Below are positions 14,971-23,898 of a stretch of DNA of 27,197 nt, one piece after another. The DNA lies in assembly GCA_045646145.1 (NCBI GenBank), contig JAZRKE010000068.1, positions 1-27,197 of the forward strand, read 5' to 3'. Below the pieces are notes generated by a model. That model did not search any database and had not been told where the DNA came from. It saw nothing but the letters and a program-made list of their open reading frames with translations. Made by a program: the position numbers and the translations under genes. Position 1 is the first letter of the stretch. Each line of letters starts with the position of its first letter. The DNA comes from SIG565 sp045646145 (GTDB lineage: Bacteria > Bacillota > Clostridia > Oscillospirales > Acutalibacteraceae).

Positions 14971-15636
14971 CTATTTTTTCCTAAAAATTATTTTATATAT
15001 GAGTATATAGAAGATTATAGCATAAGGAACCGCCACAATTCCATCGAGCAGCGAGTGCTGTTTAATGAATACGGTTGAAAGACTGATTAAAACCGCAATT
15101 AAATAAAGAATTGCCAGTATCCATGATTTTTTCAGCTTTTTATTATTCTGTGCCGCAAACGGAACTGCCAGGGAGCCGACTACATGCAAACTCGGCAACA
15201 CATTTGTGTTGGTATCTGCTGTGTATAGCCCCGCTATTGCTCGGGTTAAAATATTATCCCTTGGGAAAACTTCGGGGCGCAGGTCCTGACCGTTTGGGAA
15301 GATAAGAAAAATCACAATGGCGGTCATAAAACTGAGCCCTATAAAGCTCATAAATTTGCGAAAACCGTCAGCGTCGGTAAACAGCAGATATATCCCCATA
15401 ATTCCCATAAAGGGATACCACAAATAGTATGGAATTAAAAACCATTCGCAAAATGGAATTAAATCGTCAATAGGCAAATACGATACCCAGTAGTTATCCG
15501 TAACGATTGCCTCAACGGTAAAAAAAGATATAAGATAAATTGGTAAAACGAGAATAAACCAAGCATGCGAGATATCCTTTTTATCGGGATGTTTTTTCGG
15601 AAACAGGGTATAATCTCGGAGATTCAGATTGGACAT
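14971..15636 (-). CDS. PAP2-superfamily membrane phosphatase
   Basis: This 221-residue integral membrane protein of the type-2 phosphatidic acid phosphatase superfamily has about six helices. It keeps two of the three signature motifs clearly: PSLH (148-151, His151) and KQHSLLDG (192-199, nucleophile His194 and Asp198). The first motif (KxxxxxxRP) is degenerate, perhaps represented by GQDLRPE at 116-122. The pattern is closest to the inositol-phosphorylceramide-synthase-like/PAP2 branch. Candidate substrates are lipid phosphates such as phosphatidate or undecaprenyl pyrophosphate; the sequence does not decide. The ATG at 15636 follows AGAGGATG, ten bases after the ABC transporter stop, so the two genes form an operon ending in a strong terminator. 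Confidence 0.85.
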   Translation of the reverse strand: MSNLNLRDYTLFPKKHPDKKDISHAWFILVLPIYLISFFTVEAIVTDNYWVSYLPIDDLIPFCEWFLIPYYLWYPFMGIMGIYLLFTDADGFRKFMSFIGLSFMTAIVIFLIFPNGQDLRPEVFPRDNILTRAIAGLYTADTNTNVLPSLHVVGSLAVPFAAQNNKKLKKSWILAILYLIAVLISLSTVFIKQHSLLDGIVAVPYAIIFYILIYKIIFRKK

Positions 15637-15646
15637 AGTGCATCCT

Positions 15647-18301
15647 CTATTCTGTTCTTAGTGCTACAACGGGGTCTTTATGCGCCGCAACGCGTGATGG
15701 GAAAAGTCCTGCTATAAAGGTAAGCAGCATACTAATTCCCACAAGAATCACTGCCGCCATGCTTGGCAACTGAGCCGAAGCAGATATATCGGCAAGGGAA
15801 TGAATAATAGCATTTATCGGAATTATGAGTAGCAGCGTGCCGCCGATACCGATAAGACCGGCTGTAAGTCCAACAATAAGTGTTTCTGCATTGAAAACGC
15901 GGGAAATATCACGTTTTGAGGCTCCGATAGCTCTGAGTATTCCAATTTCTTTGGTACGCTCAAGAACTGATATATAGGTGATAATTCCTATCATAATTGA
16001 AGAAACCACGAGGGATATTGCAACAAAGGCTATAAGTATATAACTGATAGCCGAAATTATTGTGGTTACCGAGGACATCATAATTCCGATATAGTCGGTA
16101 TAGGTTATGCGGTTGGCTTCCTCTACCGTTTCATTATATGCTTCAATAATTGCAATAATTTCTTCTTTAGCCTCAAAATCTTTGGGATAAATATTTATTG
16201 TTGAGGGTTCGGCGAGGTTGGATACGCCTAATTTTTCAAGATTATCTTCATAGGTTGAGTCGGAGCTTTCAAATAGGCTGGAAGCTAACATTTCAGCGAT
16301 GCGGGCATCCGACATACCGTTATTTTTCATACCCTCAATAGTCATTGTAAGCTGCATCTGCTGGTCGGCAGGTAGAGTAGCTGCATAAGAATTTATATCG
16401 TCAAGGGTGTATTCCTTGTCTTCGGGGAATGGAAGACCTGAGAAAATATCGGTGTCGGGATTTTCCTTTTGCGCCTTCACAATTTCACTTTCGTTCACTC
16501 TGTTTACAAGAAAAGTAGTAAGGTCGCTTAAATATCCCACTCTGCCGCCCGCTGAAGAGACAGAGGTATCATCTTTAGGCCTTAAAATGCCCACTATTTT
16601 AATTTCGGTACCATTATTAATTTTCTTGGTTAAATAAACTTCATCCTTTGTTTTATCAAGCCATAAATCACCGTCCTTTTCAAAGTAGTCGGTATTTATA
16701 AGCAGTTTAAATTTCACATTCAGGATATCATCAAAGCTGAATGAAGCCTTTTTGGATTCAAACTCTTCGCCGTTTAAAATAGCCTTAGACATCTCATCAA
16801 GGTCTTTTTCGTCCATAAGGCCTAAGGTGTAAAGGGTATAATCACTGACTGTGTTATCCTTATCAATAATAAGCACAGCCTCATCATAGTTTTTGGGCAT
16901 TGAGCCTTTTAAAACATCATATTGGCTCTCGAGCAGTTCTTTGTTATTGAGCAATTCGGTCCACACATCTGTGTTGGTCATAGTGTTCCCAGCGCTCGAC
17001 ATAAGCGAACCTTCTGAGGCGGCCTCAGAGGTGCCGCCAAAGCCTAACTTTTGAAAAATTTTACCTGGGTTTACCTGATAAATTCCGTCGCTGGTATCAG
17101 CCTTATATATATTCATCTGCGTTGAATACCCGTACTGAATATCGGTTACAAAATCGCGAATATTCGTGTTTCCGCTTTCAATATAGGTTTTAAAATCGGC
17201 AAGGTTGTTTTCGGTAGCCCCTTTAGATACCGCAGAGAGCATATCGGTCATAATATTATTCGAATGGATTTTATTCTCTTCGTACTGAGTTTCTTCCTGT
17301 TTTGAGCCTATCATCGCCGTCATCATACCCGCCATATCAAGGGTGCTTTCCTCTAAGGTAAGTGGGTATGAAGACAGGGTATCCTCCTGAACCTTATCAA
17401 TATAAAGCTGAATTCCGTTTGAGAGGGATAATATAAGCGCAATTCCGATTATACCAATGCTTCCTGCAAAGGAGGTCATAAAGGTACGAGCCTTTTTGGT
17501 CATAAGGTTATTAAAGCTTAAGGATAAGGCTGTGAAAAATGACATTGAAACACTTTTTTCTTTTTTACGTTTCTTTTCTTTTTGCTTATTTTCGAGCGTC
17601 TCAGCTTCGGCAGTTTCTTGGGGGGTAAAGGGCATAGAGTCGCTTATAACCTCACCGTCAAGCAACTTGATAATTCGGGTTGAATATTTTTCTGCAAGTT
17701 CAGGATTGTGTGTAACCATAATAACAAGGCGGTCGCGCGCGATCTCCTTGAGAAGTTCCATAACCTGTAGGCTGGTAGCCGAATCAAGTGCACCTGTTGG
17801 CTCATCGGCGAGCAGAATATCGGGGTTATTAACGAGAGCTCGCGCTATTGCCACACGCTGCATCTGACCGCCCGACATCTGATTGGGCTTTTTACCCATC
17901 TGGTCGGCGAGACCTACGGTGGTAAGCGCCTGGGTAGCTCTTTTTCTGCGTTCTTTTCGGGACACTCCCGAAAGAGTAAGGGCAAGTTCAACGTTGCGCA
18001 GAACACTTTGGTGAGGAATAAGGTTATAGCTTTGGAATATAAATCCAACGCGGTGGTTTCGGTAGGTATCCCAGTCGTTGTCCCTATATTTTTTGGTAGA
18101 AATTCCGTTTATTATAAGGTCGCCGCTTGTATAGCCGTCAAGTCCGCCGATAATGTTAAGCAGCGTTGTTTTGCCGCAGCCCGACTGACCTAGCACCGAT
18201 ACAAACTCGTTGCTTCTGAAATCGATGTTGATTCCCTTTAAAGCGGTAACCGATTCATTTGCTACCTTATAATCCTTTTTAATATTTTTAAGTCTTAGCA
18301 T
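15647..18301 (-). CDS. ABC transporter, ATPase fused to an FtsX-like permease
   Basis: A single 884-residue chain joins an ATPase of the MacB/LolD class to an FtsX permease. The ATPase (1-222) has Walker A GQSGCGKTT (38-46), signature SGGQMQR (143-149), Walker B DILLADEP (161-168) and the H-loop His198. A charged linker (about 235-252, KEKKRKKEK) leads to the first membrane helix (about 276-296). A large extracytoplasmic domain of about 440 residues follows, then three more helices. The last part has the conserved YISVLERTKEIGILRAIGASKRDISRVF, typical of FtsX domains. MacB-type machines are mechanotransmission or export devices rather than importers, handling lipoproteins, peptides or antimicrobials. 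AGAGGT precedes the ATG at 18301. A TATAAT at 18331-18336 lies upstream but its -35 is poor. Confidence 0.93.
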   Translation of the reverse strand: MLRLKNIKKDYKVANESVTALKGINIDFRSNEFVSVLGQSGCGKTTLLNIIGGLDGYTSGDLIINGISTKKYRDNDWDTYRNHRVGFIFQSYNLIPHQSVLRNVELALTLSGVSRKERRKRATQALTTVGLADQMGKKPNQMSGGQMQRVAIARALVNNPDILLADEPTGALDSATSLQVMELLKEIARDRLVIMVTHNPELAEKYSTRIIKLLDGEVISDSMPFTPQETAEAETLENKQKEKKRKKEKSVSMSFFTALSLSFNNLMTKKARTFMTSFAGSIGIIGIALILSLSNGIQLYIDKVQEDTLSSYPLTLEESTLDMAGMMTAMIGSKQEETQYEENKIHSNNIMTDMLSAVSKGATENNLADFKTYIESGNTNIRDFVTDIQYGYSTQMNIYKADTSDGIYQVNPGKIFQKLGFGGTSEAASEGSLMSSAGNTMTNTDVWTELLNNKELLESQYDVLKGSMPKNYDEAVLIIDKDNTVSDYTLYTLGLMDEKDLDEMSKAILNGEEFESKKASFSFDDILNVKFKLLINTDYFEKDGDLWLDKTKDEVYLTKKINNGTEIKIVGILRPKDDTSVSSAGGRVGYLSDLTTFLVNRVNESEIVKAQKENPDTDIFSGLPFPEDKEYTLDDINSYAATLPADQQMQLTMTIEGMKNNGMSDARIAEMLASSLFESSDSTYEDNLEKLGVSNLAEPSTINIYPKDFEAKEEIIAIIEAYNETVEEANRITYTDYIGIMMSSVTTIISAISYILIAFVAISLVVSSIMIGIITYISVLERTKEIGILRAIGASKRDISRVFNAETLIVGLTAGLIGIGGTLLLIIPINAIIHSLADISASAQLPSMAAVILVGISMLLTFIAGLFPSRVAAHKDPVVALRTE

Positions 18302-18402
18302 AAAATTACCTCTTTTTGTGTTGTGAAAAAATTATAACACAACTTTATGAACTATTAGTTAATTTTTGGAAAAATTTTTTGTTTTTTTCTGGCGCGTTTT
18401 GT

Positions 18403-18410
18403 GGTATAAT
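18403..18410 (+). promoter_or_regulatory. Extended -10 promoter of the DNA ligase gene
   Basis: TGGTATAAT gives an extended -10 (TGnTATAAT) with TATAAT at 18405-18410. Only a T-rich stretch is found at the -35 position. The start codon at 18439 lies 29 bases downstream. The site also argues against any ligase start upstream of it. Confidence 0.65.
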
Positions 18411-18438
18411 TTATAAAAAGTCATTTTCGGAGGAAGTT

Positions 18439-20421
18439 ATGGATAAAAAGAAAAGAATTGAGGAACTCGTATCCTATCTTAATAAATGCTCGGACGAGTA
18501 TTATAACAAAAATAATCCAAGCATCTCCGATGCTCAGTTTGATGCGCTTTTTGATGAATTGAGTAAGCTCGAAAATGAAACGGGCTATGTTTTGCCTGCA
18601 TCTCCAACTCAGCGTGCGGGGTATGAGGTTTTAAGTGTATTGCCCAAAACCGTACATGAAACGCCGCTTTTGTCGCTTGCCAAAACAAAGGATGAGGCCG
18701 AGGTTCTCGAAATGGCGCAAAGGGGTGACGGTTACCTCGCACTAAAGCTTGACGGACTTACCGTGAAAATCACCTATCTTGACGGTAGACTTATCGAAGC
18801 CTCCACACGCGGCGACGGAAACGAGGGCGAGGTTATAACCCATAACGCTAAGGTTTTCACAAATATTCCTAAACAAATACCGTATAATGAGCCACTTGTT
18901 ATAAGCGGAGAAGCCTTTATTGATATTGAAACCTTTGAACGCATCAATGAGAGTATTGAAAATGATGAGGAAAAATATTCAACCCCGCGAAATTTAGCGG
19001 CAGGTTCGGTGCGTCAGCTCGATTCGGCTGTCTGCGCAAAAAGAGGGGTTAGGTTTATTCCCTTTAATGTGCTCACCGGATTTAGCGATGTTGCACTTAA
19101 AACCGGAAGACTTAAAAAGCTATCCCAAATGGGCTTTGAGCTTATCGATAAAGAGTTTTTGACAAAAGAGGATACTGTAACTAGCACCCATGATAAAATT
19201 TTCAGCCTTAAAGATAAGGCTCAGCAAAAGGGTTATCCAATTGACGGTATTGTGTTTTCCTTTGATGATGTAGAATTTTGTGCCGCACAGGGCAAAACAG
19301 GGCACCATTTTAAAGACGGTATTGCCTTTAAGTTTGGAGATCCTCATTTTAAAACAACACTTAAAAATATTATCTGGAATATATCCCGTACAGGTCAGCT
19401 TACCCCCATTGCTGAATTTGACGCAGTGGAAATTGATAATACCCAAGTATCCCGTGCAAGTCTTCATAATATGACATTTGTGGAAAATCTGAGACTTAAT
19501 ATAGGTGATGAAATATTAGTTTCCAAGCGCAATATGATAATTCCGCATATCGAAGAAAACCTTTCTTACGATAAAGAAAATAATAACTATGCGGTGGATT
19601 TTCCTAAAATCTGTCCCATTTGTAAATGCGATACGGTGGTTAAAAAGAGCGAAAATTCGGGAACCCTGATAAAGGTATTATACTGTGAAAACAGCGATTG
19701 TGCAGGCAAGCAGATTAAGAAATATACCCATTTTGTAAGTAAAAGTGCTATGAATATTGAGGGGCTTAGCGAGTCCACTCTCGAAAAATTCGTGGCGCTC
19801 GGATTTATTAAAAAACTTTCGGATATTTTTTATTTATCAAAATATCGTGATGAAATAATAAAATTAGAGGGATTCGGTGAAAAATCCTATAATAATCTGC
19901 ACGATTCCATAGAAAAAGCTAAGTCCACAAGCCTTTCAAATCTTTTGGTAGCCATTAATATATCACTGCTTGGCAAAAATGCCGCAAGGCTTATTGAAGA
20001 GCAGTTTTCAGGCTCAGCAAATGCTTTTAAACAGGCTATAAATGAGAATTACGATTTTAGCCTTATATCGGGTTTCGGAGAGGCTATAAATACCGAAATT
20101 TATAAATGGTTCGGCACCCCCGAAAACAGAGCGGAGTTTGATGAGCTTTGTTCAATTCTTGAGTTTAAGGAAACCGAAAAACCAAAAAATACTGAAGGTG
20201 AATTTTTTGGTAAAACGGTGGTAATAACAGGCACCTTTAAGGATTATTCAAGGGATGAGCTTAGCGATAAAATGCGCACTCTCGGCGCCAAGGTAACAGG
20301 CTCGGTATCAAAGAAAACTGATTTTCTTTTGTGTGGTGAGAATGCCGGCAGTAAACTTAAAAAGGCGAATGACCTCGGCGTTACGGTTATTACCGAAGAA
20401 CAACTTTTGGCAAAAATTTAA
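18439..20421 (+). CDS. ligA: NAD+-dependent DNA ligase
   Basis: LigA seals nicks using NAD+. The start is ATG 18439 after GGAGGAAG. The frame is open further upstream, but that region contains the promoter. The 660-residue protein has the N-terminal NMN-binding Ia region and then the adenylation domain, with catalytic Lys103 in LKLDG and the TRGDGNEGE motif that follows. An OB fold comes next, then a four-Cys zinc finger (Cys392, Cys395, Cys416, Cys421), a helix-hairpin-helix region (LEGFGEKSYNNL) and a C-terminal BRCT domain (about 588-660, KTVVITGTF). The core is noticeably divergent from standard LigA: KLDGLTVK replaces the common K[IV]DG[LIV]A, and SPTQRAG replaces SPTQRVGG. It could be a second, non-housekeeping ligase. 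Confidence 0.92.
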   Translation: MDKKKRIEELVSYLNKCSDEYYNKNNPSISDAQFDALFDELSKLENETGYVLPASPTQRAGYEVLSVLPKTVHETPLLSLAKTKDEAEVLEMAQRGDGYLALKLDGLTVKITYLDGRLIEASTRGDGNEGEVITHNAKVFTNIPKQIPYNEPLVISGEAFIDIETFERINESIENDEEKYSTPRNLAAGSVRQLDSAVCAKRGVRFIPFNVLTGFSDVALKTGRLKKLSQMGFELIDKEFLTKEDTVTSTHDKIFSLKDKAQQKGYPIDGIVFSFDDVEFCAAQGKTGHHFKDGIAFKFGDPHFKTTLKNIIWNISRTGQLTPIAEFDAVEIDNTQVSRASLHNMTFVENLRLNIGDEILVSKRNMIIPHIEENLSYDKENNNYAVDFPKICPICKCDTVVKKSENSGTLIKVLYCENSDCAGKQIKKYTHFVSKSAMNIEGLSESTLEKFVALGFIKKLSDIFYLSKYRDEIIKLEGFGEKSYNNLHDSIEKAKSTSLSNLLVAINISLLGKNAARLIEEQFSGSANAFKQAINENYDFSLISGFGEAINTEIYKWFGTPENRAEFDELCSILEFKETEKPKNTEGEFFGKTVVITGTFKDYSRDELSDKMRTLGAKVTGSVSKKTDFLLCGENAGSKLKKANDLGVTVITEEQLLAKI

Positions 20422-20434
20422 AAGCGAGTTTAAC

Positions 20435-20458
20435 GGCACCACCCAAACGGATGGTGCC
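20435..20458 (+). terminator. Probable terminator after ligA
   Basis: GGCACCA (20435-20441) pairs with TGGTGCC (20452-20458), 14 bases after the ligA stop. The T-run downstream is weak, so termination may be partial. Confidence 0.5.
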
Positions 20459-20520
20459 ACAATTATATTGCTTATTCTTGCAAGGTGAAAATATTACTCC
20501 TTGTCGAGTAAATAATACAA

Positions 20521-21168
20521 CTAAAATTCTTTTAGCTTCACTTTCCCGAACTCTTTAAAGCCGCCATAGTAAAAAAGCCCTGTGCATACTAAAAACGGAT
20601 TACAGTTTTCGTTAAGCCAAAGAGCGTCGGGAACACATATATCGGTGTTACCGTGAGGAATAATTAATTTACAGTCGGTCTCAACAGGCATTTTCTCTGT
20701 AGAAAATATTATTTCGGAATCTATAATACCGCTTAGCCTATCGGTTACCAGTGTTGGTGTTCCGTAACTGTGATAAATTTCATAGCAGGGAATAGTATAT
20801 GCATCGGCATTATTTGTAAAAATACAAATAAAACCGCTTTTTTCACTCAGAAACGGCAATAAAAAGGGAAGTTTGCCGTTTTTATCGTATACCCCTATGC
20901 TTCGGTAGCTGCGCTGAGAAAATACAGTGTTGGCAAGTGTTATGAATTTGTAACGCTCTGAGAGCAGGCAGTTATCGGTTATAACGGGCATTGCCGCTCG
21001 CTTGCGGAAACGGTTCAGGCTTTTTTGGTTATCCCTTTGCCCTGTATAGAGTCGGGTGTCATAAAAGGTGTAGTTTTTGTAGCGAAATTCTTCGGATACA
21101 TACTGCCTTTTATGTTTAAATTTAACGGTTTTTTGTTTTGTGTCAATAATACTCAGCGTAGTGAACAT
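20521..21168 (-). CDS. Protein of unknown function (215 aa)
   Basis: I do not recognise this family. The product has no signal peptide and no membrane helix. It looks soluble and beta-rich, with many aromatic residues (Tyr/Phe). It starts MFTTLSIIDTKQKTVKFKHKRQYVSEEFRY and has a short basic region (NQKSLNRFRKRAA). A late stretch reads LIIPHGNTDICVPDALWLNENCNPF. I chose ATG 21168, which follows GGGGGC; a TTG at 21186 in the same frame would add six residues but has no ribosome site. The start lies only 12 bp from the -35 of the divergent glycosylphosphotransferase promoter, so the two genes share a regulatory region. A surface-polysaccharide link is possible only by position. Confidence 0.65.
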   Translation of the reverse strand: MFTTLSIIDTKQKTVKFKHKRQYVSEEFRYKNYTFYDTRLYTGQRDNQKSLNRFRKRAAMPVITDNCLLSERYKFITLANTVFSQRSYRSIGVYDKNGKLPFLLPFLSEKSGFICIFTNNADAYTIPCYEIYHSYGTPTLVTDRLSGIIDSEIIFSTEKMPVETDCKLIIPHGNTDICVPDALWLNENCNPFLVCTGLFYYGGFKEFGKVKLKEF

Positions 21169-21179
21169 TTTGCCCCCAC

Positions 21180-21209
21180 TTGACAAAAGGTGTAGAAATT
21201 ATATATACT
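21180..21209 (+). promoter_or_regulatory. Promoter of the glycosylphosphotransferase operon
   Basis: TTGACA (21180-21185) and TATACT (21204-21209) are 18 bp apart on the plus strand. Transcription from here gives a leader of about 40 nt before the ATG at 21257. Confidence 0.7.
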
Positions 21210-21256
21210 TAATGTGTGTACTTTTGCACATATTCTTATATACTTTAGAGGATAAG

Positions 21257-22642
21257 ATGGAAATACTAGTAAAATTCAGGAAAAGCATAATGCTGGCAGT
21301 GAAGCTCTTGCTTGTTTTTGCAATGCTCTTTTCATTTATAAGCATCTGGCAGAATTTTTATTCCTTTTCACTGTTTGATATGATGGGTAACTTTTTAATT
21401 GTGGTATCCTATATGGCAATTCTTGTTACCTTTAATGTGCTTTACGGCGGATTTCGTATTGGAATTTACCGTCTGCACGAGATTATTTACAGTCAGTCGT
21501 TAGCATTAATTTTTACAAACTTCATAGTGTATGTAGAGCTTTGTCTCTTAACGCGTGTATACGTGCCGCTTCAGCCGATTTTCTGTGCGTTACTGTTGCA
21601 AATAGGTGTTGCGGTTTTAGGTGTGTACTGTGCTAATACAATTTATTTCAAACTGTACCCTGCAAGAAAAATGATAGCTGTGTTCGAGGATGAGGCATCG
21701 GGCGGCAGTTTCATTCGTAAAATGGCAAGGATTCCTGAGCGCTTTGAGGTGTCCCGTGGGGTGTCGTTGCTTCGTTACAGCGTCGAAGAAATAAAGGCTC
21801 TTATTAAGGATTATGACGGTGTTATTATCTGTGATATTCCGAGTGAAGTAAAATATGATATTTTAAGATATTGTTACGCTAAAATGAAGCGCGTATATGT
21901 ACTGCCGTCGAGTACCGACATTATTGTCGGCAGCAGCTATCATATTCAGATTTTCGATACCCCCGTGCTTATGTGCCGAAACAGAGGGCTTACCATTGAA
22001 CAGGAAGGAATAAAGCGCATTTTCGATGTTGTTTTCTCTCTGCTCGGCATCATAGTATCTTCGCCTTTAATGCTTATAATCGCACTGTCAATTAAAATTT
22101 GCGACGGAGGAAAAATCTTTTTCAAGCAAAACCGAATTACCAAAAACGGCAAAATATTCAATGTGCTGAAATTCCGTTCGATGATAGAGAATGCCGATGC
22201 TGACGGAGCTAAAAAAGCTACCGATAACGATGACCGAATAACCCCTGTGGGTAGAATAATTCGTCCACTCAGACTTGATGAACTGCCGCAGCTTTTCAAC
22301 ATTCTTTTGGGCACAATGTCCTTTGTGGGACCGAGGCCTGAGAGAATAGAAAATGTTTATGAATACACCAAACGCTTTCCCGATTTTGATTTGCGCCACC
22401 GCGTTAAAGCAGGTCTCACGGGTTTCGCGCAGATTTACGGTAAATATAACACAAGCCCCGAGGATAAGCTTAAAATGGATCTGATTTATATCGAGCGCTA
22501 TTCGCTGTTACTTGATATAAAACTTATTTTAATGACCGTTAAGATATTATTTATGCGGGAGAGTACCGAGGGCTTTACAGATAAGGATAATAAAAATGTT
22601 CAAAAATCAAAATCACTTGAGGAGATAGATGATAATGAGTAA
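21257..22642 (+). CDS. Polyprenyl glycosylphosphotransferase (bacterial sugar transferase)
   Basis: This membrane enzyme starts a surface-polysaccharide repeat unit by moving a sugar-1-phosphate from its nucleotide carrier to undecaprenyl phosphate. I chose ATG 21257 after AGAGGAT; upstream sequence in frame includes the promoter. The 461-residue protein has about four N-terminal helices, a Rossmann-like cytoplasmic domain (about 135-255) and the catalytic domain. Key catalytic elements are KRIFDVVFSLLGIIVSSP (membrane re-entrant helix), KFRSM (305-309), the catalytic pair Asp341-Glu342 in LDELPQLFN, GPRPE (358-362) and KAGLTGFAQIYG. This is the long WbaP/CpsE-like layout. It overlaps the following nucleotidyltransferase gene. 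The sugar donor is not evident. Confidence 0.93.
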   Translation: MEILVKFRKSIMLAVKLLLVFAMLFSFISIWQNFYSFSLFDMMGNFLIVVSYMAILVTFNVLYGGFRIGIYRLHEIIYSQSLALIFTNFIVYVELCLLTRVYVPLQPIFCALLLQIGVAVLGVYCANTIYFKLYPARKMIAVFEDEASGGSFIRKMARIPERFEVSRGVSLLRYSVEEIKALIKDYDGVIICDIPSEVKYDILRYCYAKMKRVYVLPSSTDIIVGSSYHIQIFDTPVLMCRNRGLTIEQEGIKRIFDVVFSLLGIIVSSPLMLIIALSIKICDGGKIFFKQNRITKNGKIFNVLKFRSMIENADADGAKKATDNDDRITPVGRIIRPLRLDELPQLFNILLGTMSFVGPRPERIENVYEYTKRFPDFDLRHRVKAGLTGFAQIYGKYNTSPEDKLKMDLIYIERYSLLLDIKLILMTVKILFMRESTEGFTDKDNKNVQKSKSLEEIDDNE

Positions 22643-23516
22643 TTTTAAAGCAACATTAGTTGTAATGGCAGCAGGAATGGGCAGTAGATTCGGTGGACTC
22701 AAGCAAATTGCCCCCGTAGGTAGAAACGGCGAGGCTATACTTGATTTTTCGGTCTACGATGCTATTGAAGCCGGCTTTAATAAGGTGGTTTTTGTAATTA
22801 ACCACCGAATAGAAGCCGATTTCAAAGAACTTGTTGGTAAAAGAATCGAAAAAAAAGTACGGGTAGAGTATGTTTTTCAGGAGAAGGAGTATCTTCCCGA
22901 AAAATATAAGTGCCCCACTGAACGCGTAAAGCCCTGGGGCACCGGCCACGCAATTCTTTGCTGTAGGGGTGTTATAAACGAGCCCTTTGCCGTTATTAAT
23001 GCCGATGATTTTTACGGTAAGACTGCTTTTAAGAAAATTTATGAGTATTTAAAAGAACAAACAGGGAATTACTGTATGGTGGGTTTCCGTCTTGCAAATA
23101 CTTTAACCGAGAACGGTTGCGTATCGCGCGGCATTTGTGAAGAGGAAAACGGCTTTTTAACTAGTATCATCGAACGCACCAAAATTATTGACTGTAAATA
23201 TACCGAGGACGGTGAAACCTGGGTTGCTCTCTCACCCGATACGGTAGTTTCTATGAATATGTGGGGATTTACTCCCGATATTTTCGACTTCTTAGAGCGT
23301 GAATTCGATAAATTCTTAAGCGAAAAAATAACGGAGGAAAAATCCGAAATTTATTTGCCCAATGTTGTAGGTACTCTTATTAAATCGGGTGAAAAGAAAG
23401 CAAGAGTGCTTGTAGCCGAGGATAAATGGTACGGTGTTACGTATAAGGAAGATAAAGAGTCGGTAGTAGCGGCAATAGCCGAAAAAATCGATAACGGAGA
23501 ATATCCTGACCTTTAA
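22635..23516 (+). CDS. Sugar-phosphate nucleotidyltransferase-like protein
   Basis: The 293-residue protein has a GT-A nucleotidyltransferase fold. The N-terminal signature VVMAAGMGSRFGGLKQ, starting near residue 9, carries the nucleotide-binding loop. VINADDFYG, near residue 120, holds the metal-binding aspartates. It resembles the NTP_transferase proteins that make activated sugars, though without the usual GxGTR spacing of RmlA or GalU (here GMGSR). Two ATGs are possible (22629 and 22635). I prefer 22635, which begins MSNFKATLVV, because GAGGAG lies about ten bases upstream; 22629 would leave only four bases. It overlaps the glycosylphosphotransferase stop by eight bases, so the two are coupled. 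It probably supplies a nucleotide sugar for the same surface polymer; this is inferred from context. Confidence 0.82.
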   Translation: MSNFKATLVVMAAGMGSRFGGLKQIAPVGRNGEAILDFSVYDAIEAGFNKVVFVINHRIEADFKELVGKRIEKKVRVEYVFQEKEYLPEKYKCPTERVKPWGTGHAILCCRGVINEPFAVINADDFYGKTAFKKIYEYLKEQTGNYCMVGFRLANTLTENGCVSRGICEEENGFLTSIIERTKIIDCKYTEDGETWVALSPDTVVSMNMWGFTPDIFDFLEREFDKFLSEKITEEKSEIYLPNVVGTLIKSGEKKARVLVAEDKWYGVTYKEDKESVVAAIAEKIDNGEYPDL

Positions 23517-23602
23517 GGTAAAAGGGAACAAGAATAAGGAAAACTTTCCCTATTACCTAAAATAAATGTGTGCAATAAGGGCTACTTCTCATAAGGATGA
23601 TA

Positions 23603-23631
23603 AAAACCTCGATGAAATTCATCGAGGTTTT
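23603..23631 (+). terminator. Strong terminator after the glycosylphosphotransferase operon
   Basis: AAAACCTCGATGAA (23603-23616) and TTCATCGAGGTTTT (23618-23631) form a perfect 14-bp inverted repeat around one base, so the effective loop is formed by the inner pairs. It stands 86 bases after the stop codon. Confidence 0.88.
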
Positions 23632-23724
23632 CGTATATTTATCGGATAGACCCAGCATCACATTTGTAAGTGCAAATATTTTCGGGTAATACCCAAATCC
23701 TTTTTATGATCAAAAGGAAAGACT

Positions 23725-23878
23725 AGTGATATTCTCTGCTATGCAAAGAGTGATATTTTCACTTCGTGAAAGTGATATTACTCCCTTCCGTCGTAGTGAT
23801 ATTTTATTCGTCCTAAAAATTGTCCGTAGGACAATATCACTATGCGAAAGCATAATATAACTGCGAAGCAATATAACT
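23725..23878. repeat. Array of mini-hairpins separated by AGTGATATT
   Basis: AGTGATATT occurs at 23725, 23749, 23771 and 23795. Each copy is followed by a short palindrome or its remnant: CTCTGCtatGCAAAG, TTCACttcGTGAA, a degenerate ACTCCCTTCCGTCGT, and an AT-rich stretch. The array then flips. TTGTCCgtaGGACAA is followed by AATATCACT (23833-23841), the reverse complement of the separator without its outer base. Then ATGCgaaaGCAT and TGCgaaGCA are each followed by AATATAACT (23854-23862, 23870-23878). Units are 16-24 bases. Bases 23632-23724 before the array hold nothing I can name. No open frame with a ribosome site covers the region. Confidence 0.7.
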
Positions 23879-23898
23879 CACCTTTGGCGAATAAAACT

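Noticed and set aside
18316..18438. Longer DNA ligase start
   Set aside because: The extra codons cover the extended -10 promoter and a T-rich region; the ATG at 18439 has GGAGGAAG.
21140..21256. Longer glycosylphosphotransferase start
   Set aside because: The added region contains the promoter and overlaps the divergent gene; ATG 21257 has its own ribosome site.
23725..23878. Possible CRISPR array from regularly spaced repeats
   Set aside because: The conserved unit is only 9 bases, spacers are self-complementary and 7-15 bases long, and orientation reverses midway; no cas genes are nearby.
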